The position numbers were made by a program, and so were the translations under genes. The notes under the pieces are model-generated. The model worked only from the letters and a program-made list of their open reading frames with translations. It did not search any database and was not told the origin of the DNA. A stretch of 6,514 nt of DNA from Betaproteobacteria bacterium (GTDB lineage: Bacteria > Pseudomonadota > Gammaproteobacteria > Burkholderiales > Burkholderiaceae_C), in contig JANXLW010000182.1 in the NCBI GenBank assembly GCA_025354965.1, forward strand, positions 1 through 6,514, in the 5' to 3' direction. Each line of letters begins with the position of its first letter. The first letter of the stretch is position 1. This document shows positions 5,395 through 6,514 of the stretch, piece by piece.

Positions 5395-6254
5395 AAGTGG
5401 TATTCGGCCCGGATCATGGGGGTCTTGGCGTAGGCACCGCTGCCGGCAGCACCAGAGCTGTCATTGCCGAACTTGTTTTTCCAGTATTGGTATTCGAGTC
5501 CCAGCTTGAACGTGTTCTTGCCGGCACCCAGCACTGAACTCAGGTCGTACATGACTTGCATGTCGATATTGGTTTCGGCCGCGGTATCGCCACCGAATTC
5601 ATTTTTGCCTTTGGCGGCGATGAAATTGGCGAAGCCTTCGAATGACAGAGGTGCCGGGCCAACATTGAACGGGATGCCCCAAGCCAGGTTGATCATGGGA
5701 TGCACGTCATAGCTGTAGCGGGGCGTGGCAGTGCTGCTGAAAGTGCTGTAGGGTGCATTGCTTTCCCACAATGCGAGCAAGCTCACGTTAAGAAAACCGG
5801 GGATATCCATCATCAAAGTGGGGCCGGCCACCAGCATGCGTTTTTTGGAGTTGTAGCCGGCGTCGGTTTTGGTGTTGAAATCAAAGCCGGCTGTGATCCC
5901 CATGCCGCGCACGGGGCCGTACTTGAAAGACTTGCCGGTGACTTTTTCCAGGTCGAGGGTATGGCGGTAAACCACATACACTTCCTGGGCGCCGTTGCTG
6001 GAACCCGCGCTGGACGGGTCTTTTTCGTCGGACAGAAGCAGGTCGGCATTGAAGAAGTTGGAGCCGAATTTGTAGCCACTGACATGACTCAAATTGAGGA
6101 TGTTTTTGCTGATGGCATCCGGGTTGAAAGGCTCGGCGAACTCAGTGCCGTAGCGGTAACCGATGGACGTGTCACTCCAGTCGGCGGCCTGGGCCGTCAG
6201 ACCGCAGGCGGCAATGACGCTGAAAGCAGCGATGTTTTTACAAGTTTGGTGCAT
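5391..6254 (-). CDS. Outer-membrane beta-barrel protein, possibly Tsx-like nucleoside channel
   Basis: The 287-residue precursor starts with a signal peptide: MHQTCKN, a hydrophobic core IAAFSVIAACGL (8-19), and a likely signal peptidase I cut after TAQA (20-23) or one residue later. The mature part is rich in alternating aromatic/hydrophobic strands such as SIGYRYGTEF (30-39), AQEVYVVYRHTL (89-100), GMGITAGFDFN (117-127), LSFEGFANFIAAKG (203-216) and TFKLGLEYQYW (248-258). It ends in IRAEYHF with the C-terminal Phe recognised by the BAM complex. The size and the N-terminal YRYGTEFAEPFNP resemble Tsx-family / 'outer envelope' proteins of Burkholderiales, but I am only moderately sure of this subfamily and do not assign a substrate. 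The ATG at 6254 has AGAGGA eight bases upstream (6263-6268). It seems monocistronic with its own leader, and converges with the hydrolase gene. Confidence 0.82.
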   Translation of the reverse strand: MHQTCKNIAAFSVIAACGLTAQAADWSDTSIGYRYGTEFAEPFNPDAISKNILNLSHVSGYKFGSNFFNADLLLSDEKDPSSAGSSNGAQEVYVVYRHTLDLEKVTGKSFKYGPVRGMGITAGFDFNTKTDAGYNSKKRMLVAGPTLMMDIPGFLNVSLLALWESNAPYSTFSSTATPRYSYDVHPMINLAWGIPFNVGPAPLSFEGFANFIAAKGKNEFGGDTAAETNIDMQVMYDLSSVLGAGKNTFKLGLEYQYWKNKFGNDSSGAAGSGAYAKTPMIRAEYHF

Positions 6255-6283
6255 GATAAAAATCCTCTGAGTTGAACTGGTGC

Positions 6284-6314
6284 ATTTTATTGAAACCAGC
6301 CAGCCACCATGCAA
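6284..6314 (-). promoter_or_regulatory. Possible sigma-70 promoter for the outer-membrane protein gene
   Basis: On the minus strand TTGCAT (6314-6309) and TAAAAT (6289-6284) resemble -35 and -10 boxes, separated by a longer than ideal 19 bp. They would start transcription near 6277, giving a leader of roughly 20-25 nt with the AGAGGA site. The 88-nt intergenic space makes a separate promoter reasonable, but the boxes are only fair. Confidence 0.3.
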
Positions 6315-6342
6315 GTAGCGGGCCAACTAAGCCACGAATCAA

Positions 6343-6514
6343 CTAAACCCAGCGTGGCGCCACCTCATCCTTGAGTTGCCCTCGCAAGGCAGCAAAGTCG
6401 GGCACCACCGCGCGCACCGTGTCCCAGAAACGCGGACTGTGGTCCATCACTCGCAAATGGCTGAGCTCATGCACCACCACATAGTCAACGACGGCTTGGC
6501 GAAAATGAATCAAG
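6343..6514 (-). CDS. YgjP-like zinc metallopeptidase, C-terminal fragment (5' part beyond window)
   Basis: Fifty-seven C-terminal codons are visible, ending in TAG at 6345-6343. They begin LIHFRQAVVDYVVVHELSHL. The zinc motif HELSH supplies two histidines and the catalytic Glu, and VMDHSPRFWDTV follows with the third histidine. The order V(I)DYVVVHEL-H-R-MNHSPRFW is the signature of the YgjP-like/DUF45 metallopeptidase domain (COG1451). In this family the catalytic segment is close to the C-terminus, so the end seen here is natural and not a truncation. It sits 88 nt upstream of the outer-membrane protein gene on the same strand; no functional link is apparent. The cellular substrate of this family is not well established. 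Confidence 0.9.
   Translation of the reverse strand, partial: LIHFRQAVVDYVVVHELSHLRVMDHSPRFWDTVRAVVPDFAALRGQLKDEVAPRWV

Noticed and set aside
5700..6275. Plus-strand open frame of 191 codons opposite the outer-membrane protein
   Set aside because: The minus-strand frame has a signal peptide, ribosome site and barrel C-terminus; the plus frame has none of these.

Overview
The window looks like a stretch of chromosome from a betaproteobacterium, most probably Burkholderiales and perhaps Comamonadaceae (Rhodoferax/Polaromonas-like). This rests on the moderately GC-rich coding style, on protein sequences that read as typical Burkholderiales homologues, and on a MerR-type LiuR-like regulator heading a leucine-catabolism cluster that also carries aceK. 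I recognise no mobile element, RNA gene or CRISPR array. The taxonomic placement is inference from reading, not from a search.

Layout. Bases 1-4205 hold one tightly packed minus-strand gene train. Read in transcription order (right to left) it is: a LiuR-like MerR regulator (4205-3765), a PaaI-type hotdog thioesterase (3775-3341), isovaleryl-CoA dehydrogenase (3317-2139), a RimJ-type GNAT acetyltransferase (2142-1576), a type II beta-carbonic anhydrase (1579-923) and the N-terminal half of isocitrate dehydrogenase kinase/phosphatase AceK (893 to beyond the left edge). Junctions are -11, +23, -4, -4 and +29 nt, so this is almost certainly one operon. A 109-nt divergent intergenic region (4206-4314) carries a perfect 24-bp palindrome, the obvious candidate operator. 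To its right a plus-strand metallo-beta-lactamase-fold hydrolase (4315-5394) starts from a TTG codon with a strong ribosome binding site. It converges, with overlapping stop codons, on a minus-strand outer-membrane beta-barrel protein (6254-5391, possibly Tsx-like). At the right edge is the C-terminal end of a YgjP-like zinc metallopeptidase (6514-6343, minus).

How the genes may work together. Isovaleryl-CoA dehydrogenase makes 3-methylcrotonyl-CoA in leucine degradation. The next enzyme, methylcrotonyl-CoA carboxylase, consumes bicarbonate, which the carbonic anhydrase could supply. The pathway ends in acetyl-CoA and acetoacetate, and growth on such C2 units needs the glyoxylate bypass, which AceK opens by phosphorylating isocitrate dehydrogenase. 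The regulator, its palindrome and the two putative acyl-CoA or ester hydrolases (PaaI type and MBL fold) fit the same theme. The window therefore reads as a LiuR-controlled module joining branched-chain acyl-CoA oxidation, bicarbonate supply and control of the TCA/glyoxylate branch point. The carboxylase genes themselves are not here and may lie beyond aceK. The individual gene families are well known; the operon wiring is the most interesting part.
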